Of a stretch of 5,001 nt of DNA, positions 1 to 5,001 are shown one piece after another. The DNA is taken from positions 1 through 5,001 of the forward strand of contig JAEYZB010000132.1 in the NCBI GenBank assembly GCA_023428205.1, written 5' to 3'. The notes beneath the pieces are model-generated. The model had not been told where the DNA came from. It saw only the letters and a program-made list of their open reading frames with translations, and made no database searches. The stretch is from Bacteroidota bacterium (lineage in GTDB: Bacteria; Bacteroidota; Bacteroidia; Chitinophagales; LD1). The stretch's first letter is position 1; the number at the start of each line of letters is the position of its first letter. The position numbers were made by a program, and so were the translations under genes.

Positions 1-921
1 GATCTGGGCAAGTACTTTGGCGAGTTGATTGTCCGTTTTCAGGCTGAATTTTTGGCGGATACTTCGACAAGCTCAGCAACCAAAGTAGATTTAATAGCTT
101 CACACGGACACACGGTTTTTCATTTTCCCGATGAAAATTTCACCACACAAATTGGCGATGCTTCGCAAATTTCGGCTGTAACAGGTTTGCCTGTTGTCGC
201 AGATTTTCGTTCTAAAGATGTGGCTTTGGGCGGAAATGGCGCACCCATTGTGCCGATTGGCGAGAAGTATTTATTTAGTGATTATTCCTTATTTCTAAAT
301 ATTGGCGGTATTGCAAATATTTCTATTCATGATAATGATAAAATTGCAGCATTCGATATTTGCGCAGCTAATCAGGTGTTGAATTTTTTGGCACAGCAAA
401 AAGGGAAAGAATATGATGAGAATGGAAATTTAGCGCGAAATGGAACAATAAATGCTGATTTACTGAATGAATTGAGCGCGCTTTCGTATTATCAAAAAGC
501 ATTTCCGAAATCGTTGGACAATAGCTTTAGTGTGGAACAAATCATTCCAATTTTAAACCGTTATGAAATTGGTGTTGAAGATAAACTCTGCACCTATTGT
601 GAACATATCGCTATTCAGCTAAACAATAGTTTGAAAGGAGTGAAAAAAACGCGGTGCATTGAGCACTTCGACAAGCTCAGGATAACACCTGTCGAAATGA
701 GCATGTTGGTGAGTGGAGGCGGAGCATTTAATCAATTTCTCATTCAACGAATAGAAGCGGTTTGTGGCTTATCGGTTATCATTCCTGATGCGCAAGTTGT
801 GGCGTTCAAAGAAGCCCTGATAATTGCATTTATGGGAGTTTTGCGCGTTCGGGGTGAGGTGAATGTTTTGAAAAGTGTGACGGGTGCGAGCCGCGATTCG
901 GTTTGTGGCGGCATTTTCTGA
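1..921 (+). CDS. anmK: Anhydro-N-acetylmuramic acid kinase, 5'-truncated by the window edge
   Basis: AnmK phosphorylates 1,6-anhydro-N-acetylmuramic acid with ATP while opening the anhydro ring, giving MurNAc-6-phosphate in cytoplasmic peptidoglycan recycling. The reading frame is open from base 1 (DLGKYFGEL), so the TTG at 25 is not the start; roughly 60 N-terminal residues, including the GTSMDG-type ATP-binding motif, lie upstream. Numbering from the window start, visible family motifs are SHGHT (34-38), DFRSKDVALGGNGAP, the glycine-rich IGGIAN (101-106), the catalytic-Asp motif AFDICAAN (Asp119, matching Asp182 of E. coli AnmK), SGGGAFN (238-244) and a C-terminal CGGIF. Family members are about 350-370 residues, so 306 visible residues fit. 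FDICAAN differs from the FDTGPGN of proteobacterial enzymes. Residues about 217-234 look like extra sequence encoded by a palindromic repeat. Family assignment is confident; activity is inferred. Confidence 0.93.
   Translation, partial: DLGKYFGELIVRFQAEFLADTSTSSATKVDLIASHGHTVFHFPDENFTTQIGDASQISAVTGLPVVADFRSKDVALGGNGAPIVPIGEKYLFSDYSLFLNIGGIANISIHDNDKIAAFDICAANQVLNFLAQQKGKEYDENGNLARNGTINADLLNELSALSYYQKAFPKSLDNSFSVEQIIPILNRYEIGVEDKLCTYCEHIAIQLNNSLKGVKKTRCIEHFDKLRITPVEMSMLVSGGGAFNQFLIQRIEAVCGLSVIIPDAQVVAFKEALIIAFMGVLRVRGEVNVLKSVTGASRDSVCGGIF
61..76 (+). repeat. 16-bp dispersed repeat, copy 1 (inside anmK)
   Basis: ACTTCGACAAGCTCAG is identical to bases 665-680. Here it is read as Thr-Ser-Thr-Ser-Ser, in a variable linker just before the conserved VDLIASHGHT segment. 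No matching TGTCGAA arm follows nearby, so this copy looks like a half element. Confidence 0.7.
661..702 (+). repeat. Palindromic repeat element with copy 2 of the 16-bp repeat, in frame inside anmK
   Basis: The second copy of ACTTCGACAAGCTCAG lies at 665-680, read one frame away from copy 1 (His-Phe-Asp-Lys-Leu-Arg). It sits in an inverted repeat: TTCGACA (667-673) pairs with TGTCGAA (690-696) over a 16-nt loop, and GCTCA (675-679) is complementary to TGAGC (698-702), an alternative pairing. TGAGCA also occurs directly on both sides (660-665 and 698-703). The encoded residues, about 217-234, fall between LKGVKK and MLVSGGGAFN, where the family needs only a short linker. This suggests an in-frame insertion of a REP-like palindrome; the exact ends are uncertain. 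Confidence 0.6.
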
Positions 922-946
922 TTTTTTCGATAGGGAACTTTATTTT

Positions 947-987
947 TTTGACAAACATGCTTTTTCCGCAAAAAAGATAATCTTTGC
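947..987 (+). promoter_or_regulatory. Possible promoter of the CDP-alcohol phosphatidyltransferase gene
   Basis: In the 84-bp gap after anmK, AATCTTTG (979-986) is one base off the Bacteroidota -7 box TAnnTTTG and is followed by CA, as such boxes often are. It lies about 20 bp before the ATG at 1006. The nearest TTTG (947-950) is 28 bp upstream, longer than the usual spacing of about 17-23, so the -33 element is doubtful. The -7 region lies inside the inverted repeat AAAGAT-A-ATCTTT (973-985), which could be an operator or chance. Confidence 0.35.
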
Positions 988-1005
988 ACAACAAAAAGTT
1001 TACCA

Positions 1006-1674
1006 ATGGTTAATGAAGCGACTCAACGTATGAAAACAAGCCGTCCGCGCACCAATATTTTGCGTGCGCCCGAGTTTGCGGCCATTGAGTTTTTATGCAA
1101 GTTGATGCCCAATTGGATTTCTTCCGATATGCTTTCGGCAATCGGTTTTTTAGGGAGCATCATTGCTGCTGCAAGTGTTTATTTTGCTTCTTACAATCCG
1201 CTTTCGTTGTTTTTGATTATTCCCGGAATGGCTTTGCAGTGGTTTGGCGATTCGTTGGACGGACGCATTGCGTATTACCGCAATACTCCGCGTAAATGGT
1301 ATGGCTGGCTGTTGGATATGAACTTGGATTGGCTCACAACTATTTTGCTGGCGGTGGCGTATTTGTTTTATATGCGTGAATATCCACTGGTTTCACTTTT
1401 GTTTATGGCATTTTACGGGCAAACGTTTATTTTGGCAATTATGCGCTACAAACTGACTGATGTCTATTTGATAGATGCAGACGGTTTGGTGGGGCCTACG
1501 GAACTGCGAATATTGCTCACGTTGGCTACGGTGTTGGAGTATTTTATTCCGGGCTTTCTTTTGTACTTTGGAGCAACGGCAATCGTTGTTCTCTTTATTC
1601 TAAACGGAATGGAATTTTCTCGCTTGGTGAAAGTTGCCAATGAGAAAGATGCTAAAGAGCGTGCTGCCAAATAA
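1006..1674 (+). CDS. CDP-alcohol phosphatidyltransferase family membrane protein
   Basis: These integral membrane enzymes move a phosphatidyl (or similar) group from a CDP-linked lipid to an alcohol acceptor in phospholipid synthesis. The signature D-x2-DG-x2-AR-x8/9-G-x3-D-x3-D is present as D82, D85-G86, A89, G100, D104 and D108, within GDSLDGRIAYYR and GWLLDMNLDW; the usual Arg after A89 is Tyr90, with Arg at 92. About six hydrophobic segments (roughly 46-62, 65-80, 109-123, 126-146, 165-185 and 187-203) match the six-helix fold, and 222 residues is normal. The acceptor alcohol cannot be read from sequence. The start is ATG 1006; ATG 1030, eight codons later, is an alternative, and neither has a Shine-Dalgarno site, as is usual in Bacteroidota. 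The gene ends 9 bp from the convergent vanZ-like gene. Confidence 0.9.
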   Translation: MVNEATQRMKTSRPRTNILRAPEFAAIEFLCKLMPNWISSDMLSAIGFLGSIIAAASVYFASYNPLSLFLIIPGMALQWFGDSLDGRIAYYRNTPRKWYGWLLDMNLDWLTTILLAVAYLFYMREYPLVSLLFMAFYGQTFILAIMRYKLTDVYLIDADGLVGPTELRILLTLATVLEYFIPGFLLYFGATAIVVLFILNGMEFSRLVKVANEKDAKERAAK

Positions 1675-1677
1675 GGA

Positions 1678-1698
1678 CGGGAACTAGTTCGTTTTTTT
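1678..1698 (+). terminator. Weak possible terminator for the phosphatidyltransferase gene
   Basis: The perfect palindrome GAACTAGTTC (1681-1690) is followed by G and seven T's (1692-1698), four bases into the gap after the plus-strand stop. The stem is only 3-4 bp with a very small loop, so it is poor as an intrinsic terminator. The palindrome also contains the TAG stop of the convergent vanZ-like gene. Confidence 0.22.
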
Positions 1699-2055
1699 CA
1701 CCCATTTGATGATTGCCGCAAACAACAAGACGCCCATAGCGTTTGCAATCACATCATACCAGTCAAAATGACGACTGGCGGTGCATGTTTCTTGTAGGAT
1801 TTCAACCGTAAATCCGAATAAAATACACATCACGCAAAGCGTAAAAAATAACTTTGAGGAAACAGTTTGCTGTTTGTGAAAGCCAAACCACCCTAAAAAA
1901 ACGAGCAGGAAATAAATCCCGGCATGAACGACTTTGTCAAAATTCACCACCTGAACTTTGGGGAATTCGTTGGAAGGAAGGAGGGATGCCACCAAAATAA
2001 ATGCCGTCCACAAAAGGAACGGCATTAAATATTTCCAGTGAAATTTTGAAACCAT
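1684..2055 (-). CDS. VanZ-like family membrane protein
   Basis: This small integral membrane protein of 123 residues belongs to the VanZ-like family, named for the accessory teicoplanin-resistance protein VanZ; the function of most members is unknown, and resistance should not be assumed. Four hydrophobic segments are visible (about 9-27, 44-60, 69-84 and 100-117). Family-type conserved residues appear in order: W16, SLLP near 24-27, FDKVVHAGIY (39-48), EILQ (85-88), and SRHFDWYDVIANAMG (94-108) with R95, D98, D101, N105 and G108. The ATG lies 3 bp after the gcvH stop, so it is almost certainly cotranscribed with gcvH from the promoter near 2461-2490. Its 3' end converges on the phosphatidyltransferase gene. 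As I recall, gcvH followed by a VanZ-like gene recurs in Flavobacteriia, often downstream of sprA, but I could not check this. Confidence 0.88.
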   Translation of the reverse strand: MVSKFHWKYLMPFLLWTAFILVASLLPSNEFPKVQVVNFDKVVHAGIYFLLVFLGWFGFHKQQTVSSKLFFTLCVMCILFGFTVEILQETCTASRHFDWYDVIANAMGVLLFAAIIKWVKKTN

Positions 2056-2058
2056 AAA

Positions 2059-2439
2059 TTATGCTCCAATCAATGCTTTGTAGGCATCTGCGGTAAGCAA
2101 CGAATCTACTTCGGCAGCGTTTGTTAGTTCGATTTTTATAATCCAACCGCTGTTGTAGGGGTCTTTGTTTACTGACTCGGGAGCTGCGTCCAAAGCCGAG
2201 TTTACTTCCAAAATTTTGCCCGATACCGGTAAAAACAAATCAGATACCGTTTTTACGGCTTCTACTGTTCCGAAAACGGCATCCTTTGCCAACGTATCGC
2301 CTACGGTATTTACGTCAACATATACGATGTCTCCCAATTCTTTTTGTGCAAAATCTGTAATGCCCACCAAGGCGGTGTTGCCTTCTACGCGAACCCACTC
2401 GTGTTCTTTGCTGTAACGTAAATCTGTAGGAAAGTTCAT
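2059..2439 (-). CDS. gcvH: Glycine cleavage system H protein
   Basis: GcvH is the lipoylated shuttle of the glycine cleavage system: its lipoyl arm takes the aminomethyl group from the P protein (GcvP), presents it to the T protein (GcvT), and is reoxidised by the L protein, in the cytoplasm. The 126-residue length is typical. It opens with [13 protein letters not shown], followed by [20 protein letters not shown] and the lipoylation motif [11 protein letters not shown], where Lys63 is the expected lipoyl-lysine, then [11 protein letters not shown] and [15 protein letters not shown]. All hallmarks of the family are intact. The ATG at 2439 lies about 20 bp downstream of a good Bacteroidota -7 box. 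gcvT and gcvP are not adjacent, which is common in this phylum, and no glycine riboswitch is visible upstream. Confidence 0.97.
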   Translation of the reverse strand: MNFPTDLRYSKEHEWVRVEGNTALVGITDFAQKELGDIVYVDVNTVGDTLAKDAVFGTVEAVKTVSDLFLPVSGKILEVNSALDAAPESVNKDPYNSGWIIKIELTNAAEVDSLLTADAYKALIGA

Positions 2440-2460
2440 ATTCTTTTATTTTTTGTGTTG

Positions 2461-2490
2461 CAAACCTAAAGGAAATTATGAATTAGTCAA
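2461..2490 (-). promoter_or_regulatory. Promoter of gcvH-vanZ
   Basis: Reading the minus strand, TTGACT (2490-2485) is followed, 19 bp after its TTG, by TAGGTTTG (2468-2461), an exact match to the Bacteroidota -7 consensus TAnnTTTG at standard spacing. It lies about 22 bp before the gcvH ATG, giving a short leader. TTGACT recurs at 2490-2495 and 2513-2518 on the same strand. Confidence 0.65.
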
Positions 2491-2528
2491 GTCAAGAATG
2501 TAGAATCCGTTAAGTCAAATGGGTGAAA

Positions 2529-2599
2529 AAAACGAGTTCCTTTTAAGGACGTTCTTTAAAACTTGATGGTAATCTGCAAAAAATATGAAAACTCGTTTT
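2529..2599. repeat. Long-spaced inverted repeat in the gcvH/tetR intergenic region
   Basis: AAAACGAGTT (2529-2538) is the exact reverse complement of AACTCGTTTT (2590-2599), with 51 bp between the arms. The right arm overlaps the proposed -33 element of the tetR promoter. It could be a pair of regulator half-sites or a looped structure. The arms are short and AT-rich, so chance is not excluded. Confidence 0.4.
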
Positions 2600-2613
2600 G
2601 TTTTTTGAGTTTT
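2588..2613. promoter_or_regulatory. Candidate TetR operator
   Basis: AAAACTC (2588-2594) and GAGTTTT (2607-2613) form a perfect 7-bp dyad with 12 bp between the arms. It overlaps the -33 element and spacer of the tetR promoter, where a bound repressor would block transcription. TetR-family dimers typically bind such dyads next to their own gene. That this protein binds here is inferred from position. Confidence 0.38.
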
Positions 2614-2628
2614 TTGAGTTTATCTTCG
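2597..2628 (+). promoter_or_regulatory. Promoter of the tetR efflux operon
   Basis: TTTG (2597-2600) and TATCTTCG (2621-2628, one mismatch to TAnnTTTG) are 20 bp apart, within the normal Bacteroidota spacing. Transcription would begin near 2635, about 25 bp before ATG 2659. This rules out the upstream in-frame ATG at 2563 as the translation start. The spacer is made of two tandem copies of TTTTTTGAG (2601-2609, 2610-2618). Confidence 0.6.
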
Positions 2629-2658
2629 CCCCGCCAAACAACCAAATGTGTTTTTATT

Positions 2659-3276
2659 ATGGAGGAGGTTAAAAAACGAATTGTAAGTGGAGCCGCGCAG
2701 CTTTTTATGCGACACGGAGCCAAAAGCATTACGATGGATGATGTGGCAAAAGACAGCGGCATTTCCAAGCGTACGCTTTATGAGTATTTTGCCGATAAGG
2801 ATAGCTTACTGATTGCCTGTATAGAAATGTTCGTTGAATTTAAGCGTGCCGAACATCAGGAATTTTTGAATACGAGTGAAAACGTGATTGAAGCCATTTT
2901 GAAATCTGTAAAACGCAGTTTGGAATTTCAGGATATATCGCCCGTTTTCTTTATGGAAGTAAAACGGTTTTATCCCGCAGTTGCCAAAACGCACTTGAGC
3001 TGTACGGAAGATATGCGTTATGAAGACACGATGAATTTCTTGAAAATGGGAATCAAACAAGGGATTTTTCGGAAAAATCTGAATTTGGAAATTATTACCC
3101 ATATTTTGATGAATCAGGAAGCCAGTATTGGCGAAGCAGCGACCGAAATCATTTACAACAAAAAATTTGACTTGAAAGAGTATTTTCTGACGACTGTTTT
3201 TTGTTTGATACGTGGGTTGGCAACGGAAAAAGGCATTGAATTGATCGAGAAATACGAAAAGAAAGAAAAACTATAA
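2659..3276 (+). CDS. TetR/AcrR-family transcriptional regulator
   Basis: A predicted dimeric DNA-binding repressor of 205 residues, normal for TetR proteins. The N-terminal domain runs from helix 1 (RIVSGAAQLFMRHG, 7-20) through the helix-turn-helix (about 24-46), ITMDDVAKDSGISKRTLYEYFADKDSLL, which fits the TetR_N consensus closely. The C-terminal part (about 55-205) is all-helical and variable, as expected for a ligand-binding and dimerisation domain; the ligand cannot be inferred. ATG 2659 is chosen because it sits just before helix 1, while the in-frame ATG 2563 would start upstream of the promoter. The gene is followed 3 bp later by the tolC-like gene, so it is very likely the first gene of the efflux operon and regulates itself and the pump. 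A dyad at its promoter fits this. Confidence 0.92.
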   Translation: MEEVKKRIVSGAAQLFMRHGAKSITMDDVAKDSGISKRTLYEYFADKDSLLIACIEMFVEFKRAEHQEFLNTSENVIEAILKSVKRSLEFQDISPVFFMEVKRFYPAVAKTHLSCTEDMRYEDTMNFLKMGIKQGIFRKNLNLEIITHILMNQEASIGEAATEIIYNKKFDLKEYFLTTVFCLIRGLATEKGIELIEKYEKKEKL

Positions 3277-3279
3277 ATA

Positions 3280-4617
3280 ATGAATTTACGATTTTATTCC
3301 ACAATTTTATTCGTTGCCATAGCGAGCAGCGGCTTTGCCCAACAAGCGATGAGCTTGAAAGATTGCATTAATTGGGGATTGCAACAAAACTTGAAAATAA
3401 AACGGGCGCAAATGGATTTGAGCAATAATCGTGCGCGGGTTTTGGAAGGGGTTTCCGCTTATTTACCACAAATACAAGCAATGGGAACCGGTGTTGATAA
3501 TTTACAATTGCAAACCATGATGATGCCCCCGGAATTTGGTGCTTTGGCTGGACAGCCCGGGGTTTCACTTCCTGTGAAATTTGGCAAACAATTTAACTCG
3601 AATGGGCAAATTCAAGGGCAGCAAACGCTCTACGATCAAACATATATTTCGAGTATTCAAGCGGCTCGAGAAAGCAATAAGATTTTTAAAACGCAAATTA
3701 TAAAATCAGAAGAGGAGGTGATTTACGACATCGCGACCGTGTTTTATCAATTGCAAATTACTGCTGAGCAAAAGAAATTAGTAGAGGCGAATTTGTCGCG
3801 TATTTCAGAATTGGCGAATGTGACAAAAGTGTCATTGGATAACGGTTTTTCGAAACAAACGGACTACAATCGCTTGGTGGTGACAAAAGCAAATTTGGAA
3901 ACGGATTTGCAAAATGTGATGCTGGGTTACAATCAGCAATTAATGCTCCTGAAGTTTCACATGGGAATGCCATTAGATCAGCCGATTCAACTAGTTACCA
4001 ATAATTCCCCTGACGTGCAATCGTCCCTTCTTTCAGCAGAAAAATTTTCTCCTGAAAATAATGTGGATGTAAAACTGTTACAAACAAACCGAAAAGTGAA
4101 TAAGATTTTACGTTCCGCTACACTAGCTGGTTACGCACCCTCTATTTCATTCAATGCAAATTACGGACAGCTTTATCAGGCAGACGATTTGAAATTTGCG
4201 AAGGCAAACTGGACTCCGTTTTCATCTATCGGATTGAAAGTGACGGTGCCAATTTTTGATGGATTGAATAAACACTGGAAAGCGCAACAACAAAAAATTC
4301 AGTTGCAACAACTTGAGATTGACGAAAAACTTTTGAAAGAAAGTCTTCAAATGCAAAATAGGAATGCGCAAGATAAATTGAGTACAAACACTGCTGCGGT
4401 GAAATCACAAAATCGCAATATGGAATTAGCAGAGGATGTGTATAAAACCACACAGCTTTCTTACCAACAAGGTATGGCTTCATTGTCAGATTTATTAAAT
4501 GCGGAAACTTCGTTGAAAGAATCGCAGGTCAATTATCTAAATGCAATGGTGCAGCTAAAACTAGCCGAACTCGAAATTTTAAAAACATCCGGAAATATTC
4601 GTTCAATTCTTAATTAA
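3280..4617 (+). CDS. TolC-family outer membrane efflux protein
   Basis: This is the predicted outer membrane channel of a tripartite efflux pump: it trimerises into a beta-barrel with a long periplasmic helical tunnel that docks with the membrane fusion protein encoded next. Residues 1-20 form a Sec signal peptide (hydrophobic core ILFVAIASS, likely cleavage in GFA-QQ). The mature protein, 425 residues in a 445-residue precursor, has the two-fold OEP repeat: the first half ends with a helix pair around LDNGFSKQTDYNRLVVTKANLE followed by GMPLDQP, and the second half repeats the pattern at YQQGMASLSDLLNAETSLKES, ending in the long helix to GNIRSILN. No lipobox cysteine is present; Cys29 lies past the cleavage site. 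It follows tetR by 3 bp and precedes the fusion protein gene by 24 bp, indicating one operon. Substrate unknown. Confidence 0.94.
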   Translation: MNLRFYSTILFVAIASSGFAQQAMSLKDCINWGLQQNLKIKRAQMDLSNNRARVLEGVSAYLPQIQAMGTGVDNLQLQTMMMPPEFGALAGQPGVSLPVKFGKQFNSNGQIQGQQTLYDQTYISSIQAARESNKIFKTQIIKSEEEVIYDIATVFYQLQITAEQKKLVEANLSRISELANVTKVSLDNGFSKQTDYNRLVVTKANLETDLQNVMLGYNQQLMLLKFHMGMPLDQPIQLVTNNSPDVQSSLLSAEKFSPENNVDVKLLQTNRKVNKILRSATLAGYAPSISFNANYGQLYQADDLKFAKANWTPFSSIGLKVTVPIFDGLNKHWKAQQQKIQLQQLEIDEKLLKESLQMQNRNAQDKLSTNTAAVKSQNRNMELAEDVYKTTQLSYQQGMASLSDLLNAETSLKESQVNYLNAMVQLKLAELEILKTSGNIRSILN

Positions 4618-4641
4618 AAAACACGTTTAAATATCCTTTAT

Positions 4642-5001
4642 ATGAACTTTAAAAAATTAATACTCCCCGCAGTCATAGTTATCGGAGCTGTTGGATTTGT
4701 GGTGTGGAAACTTTCTTCCAACAAAGAACGCATGGAAACGAATGCCGCAATCGCCAACAAAAAGATTGTAGTGTTTCCTGTGACGGTGGTGAACCCAACA
4801 TTTCAAGTTGTATCCCAGAACTTTGAGCAGAATGGAACGTTCAATGCGGTTCACAATTTGAATCTCGTGGCGGAAGTGTCGGGAAAAGTTACGGCTCTGC
4901 GGGGGAAGACCGGAGACTTTGTGAGCAAAGGGCAAACATTGGTGCAAGTGGATAACGAACAAACCTTAATTGATTTGCAGGTGGCACAAGTGGCGTATGA
5001 T
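4642..5001 (+). CDS. HlyD/AcrA-type efflux membrane fusion protein, cut by the window edge
   Basis: The first 120 codons of the periplasmic adaptor that joins the TolC-like channel to an inner-membrane pump. No stop is reached before base 5001. Residues 5-23 (KLILPAVIVIGAVGFVVWK) are a single N-terminal membrane anchor rather than a lipoprotein signal, since no lipobox cysteine is seen. After a linker comes the first half of the lipoyl-like (biotinyl-lipoyl) domain, LVAEVSGKVTALRGKTGDFVSKGQTLVQVDNEQ (75-107), with the hallmark V-SG-V, G--V--GQ-L and D, then the start of the alpha-helical hairpin (LIDLQVAQVAYD). RND-type adaptors run about 350-400 residues, so roughly two thirds is missing. 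The start ATG 4642 is the only good one ahead of the anchor. An AcrB-like pump gene downstream is expected but not seen. Confidence 0.92.
   Translation, partial: MNFKKLILPAVIVIGAVGFVVWKLSSNKERMETNAAIANKKIVVFPVTVVNPTFQVVSQNFEQNGTFNAVHNLNLVAEVSGKVTALRGKTGDFVSKGQTLVQVDNEQTLIDLQVAQVAYD

Noticed and set aside
25..921. TTG at 25 as start of the first gene
   Set aside because: The frame is open to base 1 and the upstream residues fit AnmK; essential N-terminal motifs are missing, so the gene is cut by the window edge.
744..989. Minus-strand ORF opposite the anmK end
   Set aside because: It overlaps the conserved anmK 3' half, its translation resembles no family, and no promoter was seen; treated as a shadow.
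1684..2055. Glycopeptide resistance gene
   Set aside because: VanZ-like similarity alone, beside gcvH and with no vanHAX-type genes, does not indicate resistance.
2165..2416. Plus-strand ORF inside gcvH
   Set aside because: It is a complement-strand shadow of a highly conserved gene, with low-complexity Ser/Thr-rich translation.
2538..2562. Near-palindromes TCCTTTTAAGGA and GTTCTTTAAAAC as operators
   Set aside because: They are short, AT-rich and away from both -7/-33 boxes; too weak to call separately.
2563..2658. N-terminal extension of the TetR protein from ATG 2563
   Set aside because: The extra 32 residues (rich in Ser, Phe and Leu) have no TetR counterpart and overlap the promoter; ATG 2659 starts right before helix 1.
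2440..2658. Glycine riboswitch upstream of gcvH
   Set aside because: The leader from the predicted start to the ATG is only about 15-20 nt, and no tandem aptamer-like structure is visible.
4657..4962. Minus-strand ORF over the last gene
   Set aside because: The plus strand encodes a clear membrane anchor and lipoyl-like domain; the His/Arg-rich opposite reading is a shadow.

Overview
The window looks like ordinary chromosomal DNA from a member of the Bacteroidota (Flavobacteriia or a relative). Three things point there: AT-rich coding sequence without Shine-Dalgarno sites; promoter elements of the TTG/TTTG (-33) and TAnnTTTG (-7) kind, seen most clearly in the gcvH/tetR intergenic region; and protein styles such as AFDIC in AnmK and TolC/RND-type efflux behind a TetR gene. 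No mobile element, tRNA, rRNA or CRISPR array is visible.

Layout. Bases 1-921 (+) hold the 3' part of anmK, a cell-wall recycling kinase, whose start lies before the window. It carries two copies of a 16-bp repeat, one of them inside an apparent in-frame palindromic insertion. Bases 1006-1674 (+) encode a CDP-alcohol phosphatidyltransferase of lipid synthesis, preceded by a possible promoter. It converges, with a 9-bp gap, on a two-gene minus-strand operon: gcvH (2059-2439, lipoyl carrier of the glycine cleavage system) followed 3 bp later by a VanZ-like membrane protein (1684-2055). A 219-bp divergent regulatory region (2440-2658) separates gcvH from a plus-strand efflux operon: tetR (2659-3276), tolC-like outer membrane factor (3280-4617, 3 bp after tetR) and the start of a HlyD/AcrA-type membrane fusion protein (4642 to the window edge). 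An inner-membrane pump gene is expected just past the right edge.

How the genes work together. The last three genes form a self-contained tripartite efflux locus, probably autoregulated by the TetR protein at dyads overlapping the tetR promoter. The others are housekeeping genes of peptidoglycan recycling, phospholipid synthesis and one-carbon metabolism.

I see no convincing new biological system. The observation most worth following is the repeat inside anmK: identical DNA read in two different frames, with one copy in a stem-loop that looks inserted in frame just before the conserved SGGGAFN motif.
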